DNA from: Lacrimispora amygdalina | GTDB taxonomy: Bacteria > Bacillota > Clostridia > Lachnospirales > Lachnospiraceae | Length of the DNA: 64,000 bases | Assembly (NCBI RefSeq): GCF_003432035.1 | Contig: NZ_QOHO01000002.1 | Coordinates: 62,001 to 126,000 of the forward strand | Direction of reading: 5' to 3' | Shown here: one piece after another, positions 1-8,045 of the stretch | How the letters are laid out: each line of letters opens with the position of its first letter | How positions within the stretch are numbered: the first letter of the stretch is position 1 | Notes under the pieces: generated by a model | The model's database searches: none | Told to the model about the DNA's origin: nothing | What the model saw: the letters and a program-made list of their open reading frames with translations, nothing else | Translations under genes and position numbers: made by a program

Positions 1-741
1 ATTCTTTTCAGCAATTAATTCCTCTTCCTGCTTTTTAATTTTTAATTCCTCTTCTGCCCTTTTTTGAATATATTCTTCCTCTTTTTTTCTTTGCAATAAT
101 TCTGCTTCTTGATAACGCCTGACTTGTTTTAATAAATAATCTTTATTTAAATGTTTTTCCAGCCAGGTTTTTTCAATCCCGCAATAGCTACATGTCAAAA
201 CTTCATTGCTGTTTGCCTGTCCGCATGTACAGCGCCAATAATTCTCACCATTTTCAAACCAATAACAGGGTATCGCTTTTTTTCCTATAAATTCTCTTTT
301 AATTTGTTCATATAAGTCATCATTATGATCAATAACTTCCTGCTCTGCTAATATAATTCCTGCTTCTTTGTCAGAATTGTTCCAAACCGTACCATCTGTA
401 AAAATAACTTTACTGATAATAATTTCAACACTTGCTACCTGTAATGACTCTAATGGAACTGGCTGTCTGTCTCCAAAATCAGTTTGTGGCCGTGCTTCAA
501 GCACGAGATATGTAACATCTGTTATTGCTTTTATAAACTCGTTTGTATCATCAAAACAATTCACATCAAGATAAACCGATTTGATTATTTTTTCGCTCAG
601 ATTGAACATCTTTATTTGTAATAATGTAGTATTTTTCTCTGTATCGAATAGCAGCTGGCTTTTTTCAATTTTAATTGGAGCATCTTTTAACCATTCTTTA
701 TGCTCCACTAATTTTATAATTTTATATCTTCCTTTTTCCAT
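1..741 (-). CDS. Zinc-ribbon protein with charged C-terminal coiled coil (3' end cut by window)
   Basis: This reading frame is open from an ATG at 741 to the window edge (247 codons seen, no stop), so the C-terminus is missing. A purine-rich GGGGG ribosome binding site lies just before the ATG. Residues about 1-150 look like a beta-rich domain describing 'stimulus-evoked' type surfaces, with no recognised catalytic motif. Around residues 168-190 there is a W-x-C-x-CG ... N ... C-x2-CG pattern, which is a RanBP2-like or short zinc ribbon. After it comes a Glu/Lys/Gln-rich segment that should form a coiled coil. I do not recognise a specific family. It starts 18 bp after the 97-residue membrane protein gene upstream, so the two are probably co-transcribed. 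A cytoplasmic protein that binds zinc and a partner is likely, but its function is unknown. Confidence 0.7.
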   Translation of the reverse strand, partial: MEKGRYKIIKLVEHKEWLKDAPIKIEKSQLLFDTEKNTTLLQIKMFNLSEKIIKSVYLDVNCFDDTNEFIKAITDVTYLVLEARPQTDFGDRQPVPLESLQVASVEIIISKVIFTDGTVWNNSDKEAGIILAEQEVIDHNDDLYEQIKREFIGKKAIPCYWFENGENYWRCTCGQANSNEVLTCSYCGIEKTWLEKHLNKDYLLKQVRRYQEAELLQRKKEEEYIQKRAEEELKIKKQEEELIAEKN

Positions 742-759
742 TTTGCCCCCCTGCCCTGA

Positions 760-1053
760 TTATAAAGAAGGCAGATCATCATAATTATCAGATCCTTTAT
801 GCACGTCTTTATTATCCGATTTTTCCATTCTGCTTTGTAACAATTGAATCATTTCATCATTCTGTGCTTTCAGTTTTTTATCAGGAAGCGCAATGATGTA
901 TAAACACCCCATTACGCCAAAAAACAGGCATAAAGCAATCGCGTGTGCTTCGTCACCATATCCTTTTGCCAACGCTGCTTTATTCATAAATACAGCAAAA
1001 ATCCCCCGATAAACCAATAAAATTAAAATGCCCAACACAATATAGCTTCCCAT
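760..1053 (-). CDS. Small two-helix membrane protein, function unknown
   Basis: This is a 97-residue protein with a clear ribosome binding site (GGGAGG, 8 nt before ATG). Two hydrophobic stretches, about residues 3-23 and 38-57, should span the membrane. The C-terminal third is hydrophilic and acidic (DNKD, DNYDD) and probably cytoplasmic. It precedes the zinc-ribbon gene by 18 bp on the same strand, which suggests an operon. I do not recognise the family and no catalytic residues are evident. Confidence 0.6.
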   Translation of the reverse strand: MGSYIVLGILILLVYRGIFAVFMNKAALAKGYGDEAHAIALCLFFGVMGCLYIIALPDKKLKAQNDEMIQLLQSRMEKSDNKDVHKGSDNYDDLPSL

Positions 1054-1131
1054 TTTAGAAACCTCCCAATGCTTTTTATTTTATAATAGAATAACATTAA
1101 AAAATTTCTAATTCAATCAATTGTTTGAACT

Positions 1132-1419
1132 TTAAATTTTTCTTTTTGTATTTTTAGGGAACCAGCCCTTTTCCACCCGTTTCTTCTGCTCAGAGATTTC
1201 TTTTATACTCCATAAAAGTGAACAGCCAAGCACTGCAGACAGTGACCGTTCTGTTGGGGAAGGTGACACAAGAGAGATTGCCAGACACAAAAGTCCAAAT
1301 ATCAGAAACAGCGGCCATATTTTAGCAGTAAAATAATACTCTGCCTTAATCACAACCGGATGCAGCATCCCAATAATGAGAAACGTCCCTATGCCAATTA
1401 TAAAACCGTCATAATACAT
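1132..1419 (-). CDS. DUF4491 family membrane protein
   Basis: This 95-residue protein matches the DUF4491 pattern as I know it: an N-terminal G-x-I-I-G-x-G-T-F-L-I-I-G segment, then HPVVIKAEYYF, further hydrophobic segments, and a C-terminal E-Q-x-K-R-V-x-K-G-W-F-P-K-N. Three membrane segments are likely (about residues 4-22, 33-51, 58-74). The family is common in Bacteroidetes and Firmicutes and has no assigned function. The full family length appears present. It is separated from the preceding small membrane protein gene by about 80 bp of AT-rich DNA. Confidence 0.75.
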   Translation of the reverse strand: MYYDGFIIGIGTFLIIGMLHPVVIKAEYYFTAKIWPLFLIFGLLCLAISLVSPSPTERSLSAVLGCSLLWSIKEISEQKKRVEKGWFPKNTKRKI

Positions 1420-1564
1420 CCTTTTAATACCTCTTGATTTTACATTTATAACATTGTATTAATAGATTTTAAAGTTTATACTGAATTATCAGATCTCCAG
1501 TTCGTATTCAAGTTCCAGCAAATCATCCCTCCATGCCCGGTTCTCGTTCTCTGCAAACTGACAT

Positions 1565-2575
1565 TCATTTTGCAGAAAGGCCCTCCTTCCACTTATTTCC
1601 AAAGGCACAGTAACTGTCCTCCGCCATATAGTCGCCTTCGTGATAATACCCCGCTCTTGCCCTGCAGCCGCCGCATTCTTCTTTATAGGCGCACACACCA
1701 CAGGTTCCTTTGTACTGTCTGCTCCGCAGCTTTTCAAACACACTGCTGCCGAACCAAATTTTATCAAAGGGCTCTGTCCGGATGTTCCCTGCTATTTCCG
1801 TCATATAAGCACAAGGTCTGACCAATCCCTCCGGAGTAATCACACAATAAGACAAGCCGGCAAGGCAGCCCTTTTTAAAACGGCTCTTAACCTCCAGCTC
1901 CTTTGCCACACGGACAAATTGGGGCGCACAGGTTGGCTTTATATCAATGGGTACTTTTTTCTGTTTCTCCATAATGGTTTTTAATAATGCTTCATATTCC
2001 ATGACCTGCAATGATGTGTCTTCCAGAAATTTTCCTCTTCCCACCGGAATGAGAAAAAATATGTAGTTTGCCACAGCTCCCACATTTACACTAAAATCAA
2101 TGATATCGCTTACTTCAGCCTGATTCCAGTCCAGAACTGTGGTATGGATCTGAAACGGCAGTCCCACTTTTTTGCAGTTTTCAATTCCTTCCATGGTTAA
2201 GCGGAATGCATCAGAGCAGCCTCTGAAATCATTATGCTTTTCTTCATTTAAACTATCCACGCTGATTCCCATGGCTGCAGCACCGCTGTCTTTTAACTTT
2301 CTCGCCGTTTCTTCCGTCAAAAGTGTTCCATTGGTTCCAAAGACCGGCCTTAGCCCGGCTTTTGCGGCATGGGATACCAAATGATAAATATCCGGCCGCA
2401 TCAGTGGCTCTCCCCCACTGAAAATCATGATTTTAAACCCTGCCTTTGCGATTTCACCGATCATCTTTTCCGCTTCTGCTGTTGTCAGTTCTTTTGTTTT
2501 TCTGCTTCCGGCATCCTGGTAACAATGCCTGCATTTTAAATTACACTCATTGGTTGTCAGCCACGATACAATCAT
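1565..2575 (-). CDS. Radical SAM/SPASM protein, NirJ2/AhbD-like
   Basis: This 336-residue protein has the radical SAM CX3CX2C motif at Cys11, Cys15 and Cys18, followed by a GGEPL motif near residue 55. It ends in a SPASM-type cysteine cluster (C-V-I-T-P-E-G ... R-P-C-A-Y, then CGVCAYKEECGGC), which would bind auxiliary iron-sulfur clusters. The overall sequence resembles the clostridial proteins annotated as putative heme d1 biosynthesis radical SAM protein NirJ2; the related AhbD converts Fe-coproporphyrin III to heme. No other heme gene and no obvious peptide substrate is nearby, so the substrate is uncertain. It stands alone between DUF4491 and a WYL regulator, all on the minus strand. The protein should be cytoplasmic and oxygen-sensitive. 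Confidence 0.75.
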   Translation of the reverse strand: MIVSWLTTNECNLKCRHCYQDAGSRKTKELTTAEAEKMIGEIAKAGFKIMIFSGGEPLMRPDIYHLVSHAAKAGLRPVFGTNGTLLTEETARKLKDSGAAAMGISVDSLNEEKHNDFRGCSDAFRLTMEGIENCKKVGLPFQIHTTVLDWNQAEVSDIIDFSVNVGAVANYIFFLIPVGRGKFLEDTSLQVMEYEALLKTIMEKQKKVPIDIKPTCAPQFVRVAKELEVKSRFKKGCLAGLSYCVITPEGLVRPCAYMTEIAGNIRTEPFDKIWFGSSVFEKLRSRQYKGTCGVCAYKEECGGCRARAGYYHEGDYMAEDSYCAFGNKWKEGLSAK

Positions 2576-2661
2576 GGATGTACTCCTTTCGTTTTACGTG
2601 CCTTTTGCAGTTTCAAAAAAGTACATCCTATCTATATGCAGAAAAGCTGCGGCATAGAAGC

Positions 2662-3597
2662 TTATGAAGATTGGTAAAATCCACAGATCTCTGAAGAAAG
2701 CTGTCTCATCTTTTCCCTCATTTCCTCCGGCTCCAGACATACACATCTGGTTCCCATTCCAAGCAGATAGCCACAGGCCAGCTCATCAACAGGCATATAC
2801 AGTTCGGCTATGTAGTGATCAGGACCGTCCGGAGTCAGACAGTCTTCCCCGAAACGCGTTATAACTAAATCCCTTACTCCTTCCTGTATCCTTAGCTTTA
2901 CCCTTGTTAGAGAATTATCTCTGGTCTGTATCTCATCCAACCGTTCCATTGGAAAATCGCGGATTTCAAATCGCTGATCCGATATTGAAAGACCGCTCAT
3001 CCTTAACAGTTTAAAAGTACGAAAATCCATGCGTGACAGGCAATATCCCTGAAGATACCATGCCTCTCCCTTCCATAAAAGACGATAGGGTTCTACTTCT
3101 CTGCTGCTTTTTTTATTTTTGATATCCCGGTATTGAAATGTGAGAAGTCTTTGCTGATCTAACGCTTCCTGTATCAGTTCTACTGTGTGAAACAGATTCC
3201 CGGCATTGAACCAGGGTAATGCATCTATTTTCATCTGATTTGCACGATATTCCCACTCCTTATGATGTTCTTTTGGAATCATCCCCTTTACTTTTGCCAA
3301 CGCTGCCATGGTCTGTTCCCCAGGCAGATTATTTTTAATGCTGGATAATCCCATTAGAAGTGCGGTTATATCGTTTGCAGAGAAAATTCGTTTTTCTACT
3401 TTAAATTCTTTCATGATTTCAACGCCGCCGCCCGGTCCTGAGGTGGCAAAGATCGGAATTCCTGCCTGATTAATTACTTCCAAATCCCTGTATATTGTTC
3501 GCATGGAGACCTCAAACATCTCTGCCAGAGATTTTGCGGTTACTTTCTCCCTCTCTAAAAGAATCATGATAATTGCAATAAGCCTGTCTATTTTCAT
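2662..3597 (-). CDS. HTH-WYL transcriptional regulator (YafY family)
   Basis: The 311-residue protein has an N-terminal winged helix (residues about 1-60; K-S-L-A-E-M-F-E-V-S then R-T-I-Y-R-D-L) followed by a WYL ligand-binding domain with a recognisable W-Y-L-Q-G-Y at about residues 182-187, and a WCX-type C-terminal extension. WYL proteins are ligand-sensing DNA-binding regulators. It is divergently oriented to the PPOX gene, with a 94-bp shared promoter region that contains a perfect inverted repeat at 3634-3651. The simplest reading is that it controls itself and the PPOX/DJ-1 pair. The inducing ligand is unknown. Confidence 0.88.
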   Translation of the reverse strand: MKIDRLIAIIMILLEREKVTAKSLAEMFEVSMRTIYRDLEVINQAGIPIFATSGPGGGVEIMKEFKVEKRIFSANDITALLMGLSSIKNNLPGEQTMAALAKVKGMIPKEHHKEWEYRANQMKIDALPWFNAGNLFHTVELIQEALDQQRLLTFQYRDIKNKKSSREVEPYRLLWKGEAWYLQGYCLSRMDFRTFKLLRMSGLSISDQRFEIRDFPMERLDEIQTRDNSLTRVKLRIQEGVRDLVITRFGEDCLTPDGPDHYIAELYMPVDELACGYLLGMGTRCVCLEPEEMREKMRQLSSEICGFYQSS

Positions 3598-3633
3598 CTC
3601 ATCACTTCCATTTTTTTAAATTAGCTTAAATCA

Positions 3634-3651
3634 TTGACATACAGATGTCAA
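3634..3651. promoter_or_regulatory. Inverted repeat in divergent promoter, candidate WYL operator
   Basis: TTGACAT-ACAG-ATGTCAA is a perfect 7-bp inverted repeat with a 4-nt spacer, midway between the divergent WYL regulator and PPOX genes. Each arm contains a TTGACA that can serve as a -35 element on its own strand. On the minus strand a weak -10 (TAAGCT) follows at 17 bp. A regulator bound here would block both promoters. Binding by the neighbouring regulator is an inference. Confidence 0.5.
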
Positions 3652-3691
3652 CAATGGAATGATATACTTAAAAAAAAAGGAGAGATCAAAC

Positions 3692-4147
3692 ATGGATAAA
3701 ATAATTGAAAAAGCACTGGAAGGTTTCGAAAAAGAAATTGGACAAGATAAACTTATGGTTCTTGCAACGAGAAATAAGGAAGGCGTTTCTGCCCGAACCG
3801 TTAATATTTATACTTACGAGGGATGTTTTTACTTTGTGACAGAAGCTGACTCCAACAAATATGAGCAGATAAGCAAAAACAATTCTGTTGCCTTAAGCAT
3901 TGATGCCATTCAGATCAGAGGTATTGGAACCTTGCTTTCCCATCCCTTAAGTGATTCGAATGAACAGATAATAGGATATGTCCAGTCCGGTCTGCCTCAT
4001 CATTTTGACCGTTATAAAGGTGATCCTGCTATGAGGCTGATCAAAATCACCCCTTCTTATGCCAGTTTTCTATCAATGGAGACAGGGAACGGTTATGTGA
4101 TCGATTATAAAAATCAAACAGCAATGCCCATTGAGCACAAAATGTAA
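3692..4147 (+). CDS. Pyridoxamine 5'-phosphate oxidase family (split-barrel flavin) protein
   Basis: I place the start at 3692, where AAGGAGAG precedes ATG by 7 nt; an upstream in-frame ATG at 3659 has no such site. The product is 151 residues. Residues about 18-110 form a PPOX-type FMN-binding split barrel (K-L-M-V-L-A-T-R-N-K-E-G-V-S-A-R-T-V ... F-Y-F-V-T), the fold of small general stress and flavin reductase-like proteins. The substrate cannot be read from the sequence. It is followed 53 bp later by the DJ-1/PfpI gene, and the pair probably forms an operon under the divergent WYL regulator. The protein should be cytoplasmic. Confidence 0.85.
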   Translation: MDKIIEKALEGFEKEIGQDKLMVLATRNKEGVSARTVNIYTYEGCFYFVTEADSNKYEQISKNNSVALSIDAIQIRGIGTLLSHPLSDSNEQIIGYVQSGLPHHFDRYKGDPAMRLIKITPSYASFLSMETGNGYVIDYKNQTAMPIEHKM

Positions 4148-4200
4148 TTGTATTTGTCTGCCACTTGAAGTCTGGAATAGAAAAAGAACAGGAGAACAAT

Positions 4201-4794
4201 ATGAAAAAGAATGTATTATTTGTAATTTTAGAAAGATTTGCAGATTGGGAAGCTGCCTATTTATCTTCCGCAATCCGGACATTTGATGCGGATCAATATG
4301 ATGTAAAGACTGTATCCTTAGAAAAGAAGGCAGTGGAATCCATTGGCGGATTCCGGGTTGTTCCTGATTATGATATACATGATATGCCAATGGATTATGA
4401 GGCTCTCATTCTCATCGGCGGTACCTCATGGAGGGGTGAATCAGCACAGCAGATCCAGCCGCTGGCTGAAAGGTGTTTTCATGATGGAAGAATTTTAGCT
4501 GGCATCTGTGATGCTTCTGCATTCCTGGGTACAATTGGGCTGTTAAATGACGTCCGACATACCAGCAATGACTGCGATAATTTAAAGCAGTGGGCCAAAA
4601 ATGCTTATACAGGAGAAAAAAACTATATTGTGGAGCCGGCGGTAAGAGATAAAAAAATCATTACTGCAAATGGAGCTTCGCCTCTGGAATTTGCAAGAGA
4701 GGTTCTTATTGCATTAAATATTGCCCCAGAAAATGAGATTCTTAACTGGTATAAATTTCATAAGTACGGCATTTATGAGGGAAATCAAGACTAA
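4201..4794 (+). CDS. DJ-1/PfpI (type 1 glutamine amidotransferase-like) protein
   Basis: The start at 4201 is chosen because CAGGAGAA lies just before it; an in-frame ATG at 4165 lacks a site. The 197-residue product has the DJ-1/PfpI fold: M-K-K-N-V-L-F-V-I-L at the N-terminus, then L-I-L-I-G-G-T-S-W, and the nucleophile elbow A-G-I-C-D-A-S-A with the conserved Cys near residue 102. Members include chaperones, glyoxalase III-like enzymes and proteases, so the activity is open. It is co-oriented with the PPOX gene, suggesting a stress or detoxification pair. A hairpin follows the stop. Confidence 0.85.
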   Translation: MKKNVLFVILERFADWEAAYLSSAIRTFDADQYDVKTVSLEKKAVESIGGFRVVPDYDIHDMPMDYEALILIGGTSWRGESAQQIQPLAERCFHDGRILAGICDASAFLGTIGLLNDVRHTSNDCDNLKQWAKNAYTGEKNYIVEPAVRDKKIITANGASPLEFAREVLIALNIAPENEILNWYKFHKYGIYEGNQD

Positions 4795-4804
4795 GTAAAG
4801 CCCA

Positions 4805-4845
4805 GGGTATTTCCCCGGACCTCACCTGTCTGGGGAAAAATACCC
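4805..4845. terminator. Shared hairpin between convergent genes
   Basis: GGGTATTTCCCCGGAC (4805-4820) can pair with GTCTGGGGAAAAATACCC (4828-4845) with a 2-nt bulge and a G-U pair, leaving a 7-nt loop. It lies exactly between the convergent DJ-1 gene (plus) and the GH13_18 gene (minus), so it can stop transcription from both sides. There is no long T run on either strand, so efficiency is uncertain. Confidence 0.6.
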
Positions 4846-4855
4846 CGAAATATAA

Positions 4856-6295
4856 TTAGACCTTAAGCCTCTGAGTGGTTCCCTGTTCCATATAACAAAT
4901 GGAAAAATCCAAATCCGCAAAATTACAGATCAACTCCGCCCACTTATTATTTGCGGTCCTTCTCATAATTAAGATCCCCTCTGAAGGGACAGCAACCTCC
5001 AGATCTCCATCAAAAGCACCGAACGTATTTCGAAATTGCATCAGTGATCTTAATTTTTTCACAACATCTTTCTGAGCGCAGGCTCTGATTTCTTCCACCG
5101 TATAATTATGGCGGTTAATCGATCTGTGATCTTCTGACTGTTCCAGTGCCGCATAATCATTTTCACCTGCCAGCATTCCAACGTAATACACCTGTGGAAT
5201 TCCCGGCGCAAAGAACTGTACCGCACGGGCAAGTAAATATGCTTTTTCATTTTCATGAAGCGCTGAAAAGTAGGTTGTGTAAAGCTGATATGCCTTTTTA
5301 AACCGTTTCTTCTCGGGGTTCAGCGGCTTAAACTGATAGCTTAAGCGGTCTTCAATCCGTTCAATTAATGCGGCTGCTTCCTCTTCGTCAACCCAGTCAT
5401 AGGCATCATAAACACCAATTCCGTCATGAGTATCCAAAACCGTGAATTGTGTACGGGGAGCCACCTTCAGCCAGCCTGCCAGTTTTTTTGTGTCCCCGGT
5501 ATAAATGGCATGAAGCATCAGGAACGGCAGTACAAAATCATAGCTCCAGACGTGATGGTCCTCTAACTTCTTTGCTGTCTCCCATGTATCATGAATTTCA
5601 GGCAGAAGCCATGCCCTGTCACCAGCCATCCCGGTTATCTCATCAATCACGTTCCAGATATCCGGTTCAACCATGAAACAGCTTGTATCCCGTTTTTTCA
5701 CCACATAGCCCAGTGCATCAAGGCGGATAATGCTGATGCCATTTAAGGCCAGGTGGTTGAAATTCTCTCTTAAGTACTGCTTTGCTGTCTCTGTCCGAAG
5801 ATCCAGATCAATCTGCTCATTGGTAAAGGTGCACCAAAGCTTCACGGTCTTTCCATCTGCCCGGACAAAACTCTGATACGGCTCTCCATCTTTTCGACGG
5901 TAGAGCAGGTTTATGTCCTGTTCATCCGGTCTTCCCTCTCCCCAGAACTGCTCATAATCAAGGAACATGTCGGCAAAAGGGGAAGCTTCGCCTTTCTCAA
6001 GATAATCCAGAAATTCTTTACTCCTTTTGGAAACATGATTTACCATCACATCACACATCAGATAATACGTTTCTGACAGTTTTTTAATATCATCCCAGTT
6101 ACCAAAAGCAGGTTCTACAGATTCATAAGTAATGGGGGAAAATCCCCGGTCTCCGCTGGAAGGAAAAAAGGGCAGAATATGTATCCCTCCAACGGCATCT
6201 TCAAAATATTCTTTCAGTACATTTCTTAATGTAACCAGATTTCCTCCAATGCTGTCCGGATATGTTATCAGCATTATTTTGTTCGATATATTCAA
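4856..6295 (-). CDS. GH13_18 glycoside phosphorylase (sucrose phosphorylase-like, divergent acceptor loop)
   Basis: The 479-residue protein is a full-length GH13 subfamily 18 enzyme, which cleaves an alpha-glucoside with phosphate to give glucose 1-phosphate. The start is TTG at 6295, with GGAGG 9 nt upstream. Catalytic residues are visible: nucleophile Asp193 (R-L-D-A-L-G-Y), acid/base Glu233 (L-P-E-I-H) and the transition-state Asp291 (D-T-H-D-G-I-G). The loop that in sucrose phosphorylases reads N-L-D-x-Y-Q-V-N is here K-R-F-K-K-A-Y-Q-L-Y (residues 330-339), so the fructose-contacting Leu-Asp is replaced by basic residues. That argues for an acceptor other than plain sucrose, possibly an acidic one such as glycerate (glucosylglycerate phosphorylase) or a phosphosugar. 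It lies 15 bp downstream of the permease genes, so the substrate is probably imported. Confidence 0.85.
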   Translation of the reverse strand: MNISNKIMLITYPDSIGGNLVTLRNVLKEYFEDAVGGIHILPFFPSSGDRGFSPITYESVEPAFGNWDDIKKLSETYYLMCDVMVNHVSKRSKEFLDYLEKGEASPFADMFLDYEQFWGEGRPDEQDINLLYRRKDGEPYQSFVRADGKTVKLWCTFTNEQIDLDLRTETAKQYLRENFNHLALNGISIIRLDALGYVVKKRDTSCFMVEPDIWNVIDEITGMAGDRAWLLPEIHDTWETAKKLEDHHVWSYDFVLPFLMLHAIYTGDTKKLAGWLKVAPRTQFTVLDTHDGIGVYDAYDWVDEEEAAALIERIEDRLSYQFKPLNPEKKRFKKAYQLYTTYFSALHENEKAYLLARAVQFFAPGIPQVYYVGMLAGENDYAALEQSEDHRSINRHNYTVEEIRACAQKDVVKKLRSLMQFRNTFGAFDGDLEVAVPSEGILIMRRTANNKWAELICNFADLDFSICYMEQGTTQRLKV

Positions 6296-6310
6296 GTCGG
6301 CTTACCTCCG

Positions 6311-7138
6311 TTATTTAATAGCCCCATCCATAACCCCTGTCACAATCTGCTTTTGAAGGAAAAGATAAATCACAACAACAGGCAAAACACTTAAAATTAA
6401 AGCGGCCATAGCCAGACCCAGTTCCGCGGTATATTCACCAAAGAAGTAGAATGTGGAAAGGGGAATCGTCCTGTTCTTATCCTTGATGAGAACTAAAGAA
6501 GGAAGAAGAAAATCATTCCAGATCCATAATATATTAACAATCAGTATTGTGGTTGTAATTGGCTTTAAATTCGGAAATACGATTTTCCAGAAGCAGTAAA
6601 AGTGTGAGCAGCCATCGATCAGGGCAGCTTCCTCCATCTCTCTTGATATTCCTTTCATAAAGCCGTGATACATAAACGTAGTCATAGGCATACCAAAGCC
6701 CATGTAGAAAAATATCAGCGCTGTCCGGCTGTTCATCAGTCCCAGTTTTCCAAAAATACTGACAAATGGAATCATTAATGACTGGAACGGAATGATCATG
6801 GCGCAGATTAATACTGTAAAGATAATTTTGTTGGCTTTAAAGTCCCAGCGAACCAGCATATAAGAAAGCATTGCACCAAATACAATCAGCAGAATCTGAG
6901 AAAATGCCGTGATATAAGCAGTGTTTATCAGCACAGTTCCAAATTTCATCGTCACCCAGGCTTTTGTAAAATTGGCCAGTGACAGGGCATGGGGAAGCGC
7001 CATGGGGTTCTTAATTATTTCAATTCTTGGTTTTAGTGCATTAATTAAGACAAGAAAGAAAGGTAAAAGCATAAAAACCAGAAACAAAACAGCGAACAAC
7101 TGTTTTATCAGGGAGTTGATTCTTCTTTGTGTCATCAT
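6311..7138 (-). CDS. CUT1 sugar ABC transporter permease (MalG type)
   Basis: This 275-residue protein has six predicted membrane segments and the EAA cytoplasmic loop (E-E-A-A-L-I-D-G-C-S-x10-P) around residues 172-191, which docks on the ATPase. The C-terminus Q-K-Q-I-V-T-G-V-M-D-G-A-I-K is typical of MalG/YcjP-type permeases. Its ATG overlaps the stop of the preceding MalF-type gene by 4 bp (ATGA), showing translational coupling. No ATPase gene is present in this cluster, so a shared MsmX/MsiK-like ATPase elsewhere is inferred. It works with the binding protein and the MalF-type subunit to import an oligosaccharide or glucoside. Confidence 0.9.
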   Translation of the reverse strand: MMTQRRINSLIKQLFAVLFLVFMLLPFFLVLINALKPRIEIIKNPMALPHALSLANFTKAWVTMKFGTVLINTAYITAFSQILLIVFGAMLSYMLVRWDFKANKIIFTVLICAMIIPFQSLMIPFVSIFGKLGLMNSRTALIFFYMGFGMPMTTFMYHGFMKGISREMEEAALIDGCSHFYCFWKIVFPNLKPITTTILIVNILWIWNDFLLPSLVLIKDKNRTIPLSTFYFFGEYTAELGLAMAALILSVLPVVVIYLFLQKQIVTGVMDGAIK

Positions 7139-8025
7139 ATGGCATCAACCTCCTTCTTCTTTAGAACTGCCACCTGCGCAACTGCAATAGCAGCGACCAG
7201 TACAAACAGCAAAAATGCCTTTGCCTGACCAGGACCCATGTTCTGGTTTAAGAAAGCTTCATTGTAAACATGCATGGAGATCAGCTCTGTTGTATTGTAA
7301 GGTCCGCCCTTGGTCAGGGATAAGTTCACATCATAAACCATAAATGCCTTTCTCAGGGTGAGAAACAGCGTGATGGTAAACGCCGGCACCATCATGGGTA
7401 TTTTTATTTTCTGAAGCATCTGAAGGGGGCTGGCTCCATCCATCCGTGCCGCTTCAATCAGACTTTTATCAATTCCAACAAAGCCAGCGATATAAATTAA
7501 CATCATATAACCAGCATTCTGCCAGACACCCACGATGATCAGCGCCCATAACGCTGCATGGGGATCTGTCAGCCAGCTGATTTCAAAAATTGGTATTCCG
7601 GTCTTTGTACCGAAATAAACAAATACTCTGGAGAAGATAAACTGCCAGATATACCCTAAAATCACGCCGCCGATCAGATTAGGCGTAAAATACCCCGCTC
7701 TGTAAAAATTCTGTCCCTTCATACCGCTGGTTACCAGCAAACCGAATAAAAAAGCAGATGTATTTGTTAAGATCATAACAAAGAAAACATAATAAAACGT
7801 TTTACCCAGGGAACCCCAGAATGCGGGGTCCCTGACTGCTGAAATATAATTTCCGATTCCTATAAACTCAATTTTGCCGTCTAAGGAACCATTCCAATTC
7901 GTAAGCGATAAAAACAGACCGGAAAAGAAAGGGATGAGTACTACGATACTAAAAACCAACAAAGGGATTAACCCAAATGTAACAAAAACCTGAAAACTTT
8001 TCAATTTTGATTTTTCTTTATACAT
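7135..8025 (-). CDS. CUT1 sugar ABC transporter permease (MalF type)
   Basis: I place the start at 8025, where GGGAG precedes ATG by about 6 nt; the longer frame from 8070 would overlap the binding-protein gene. The 296-residue product has six membrane segments and an EAA loop (I-E-A-A-R-M-D-G-A-S) near residue 200. F-Y-R-A-G-Y-F-T-P-N-L-I-G-G is typical of CUT1 MalF-type subunits. It lies between the binding-protein gene (20 bp upstream) and the MalG-type gene (4 bp overlap). It closely resembles in layout the second CUT1 set at 54-57 kb, which suggests an ancient duplication of the module. Confidence 0.9.
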   Translation of the reverse strand: MYKEKSKLKSFQVFVTFGLIPLLVFSIVVLIPFFSGLFLSLTNWNGSLDGKIEFIGIGNYISAVRDPAFWGSLGKTFYYVFFVMILTNTSAFLFGLLVTSGMKGQNFYRAGYFTPNLIGGVILGYIWQFIFSRVFVYFGTKTGIPIFEISWLTDPHAALWALIIVGVWQNAGYMMLIYIAGFVGIDKSLIEAARMDGASPLQMLQKIKIPMMVPAFTITLFLTLRKAFMVYDVNLSLTKGGPYNTTELISMHVYNEAFLNQNMGPGQAKAFLLFVLVAAIAVAQVAVLKKKEVDAI

Positions 8026-8045
8026 AATATCTCCCATTTCATCTT

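Noticed and set aside
1489-1767. A 92-codon frame overlapping the radical SAM gene
   Set aside because: It lies in another frame over the SPASM cysteine region and lacks a ribosome binding site; it is a shadow.
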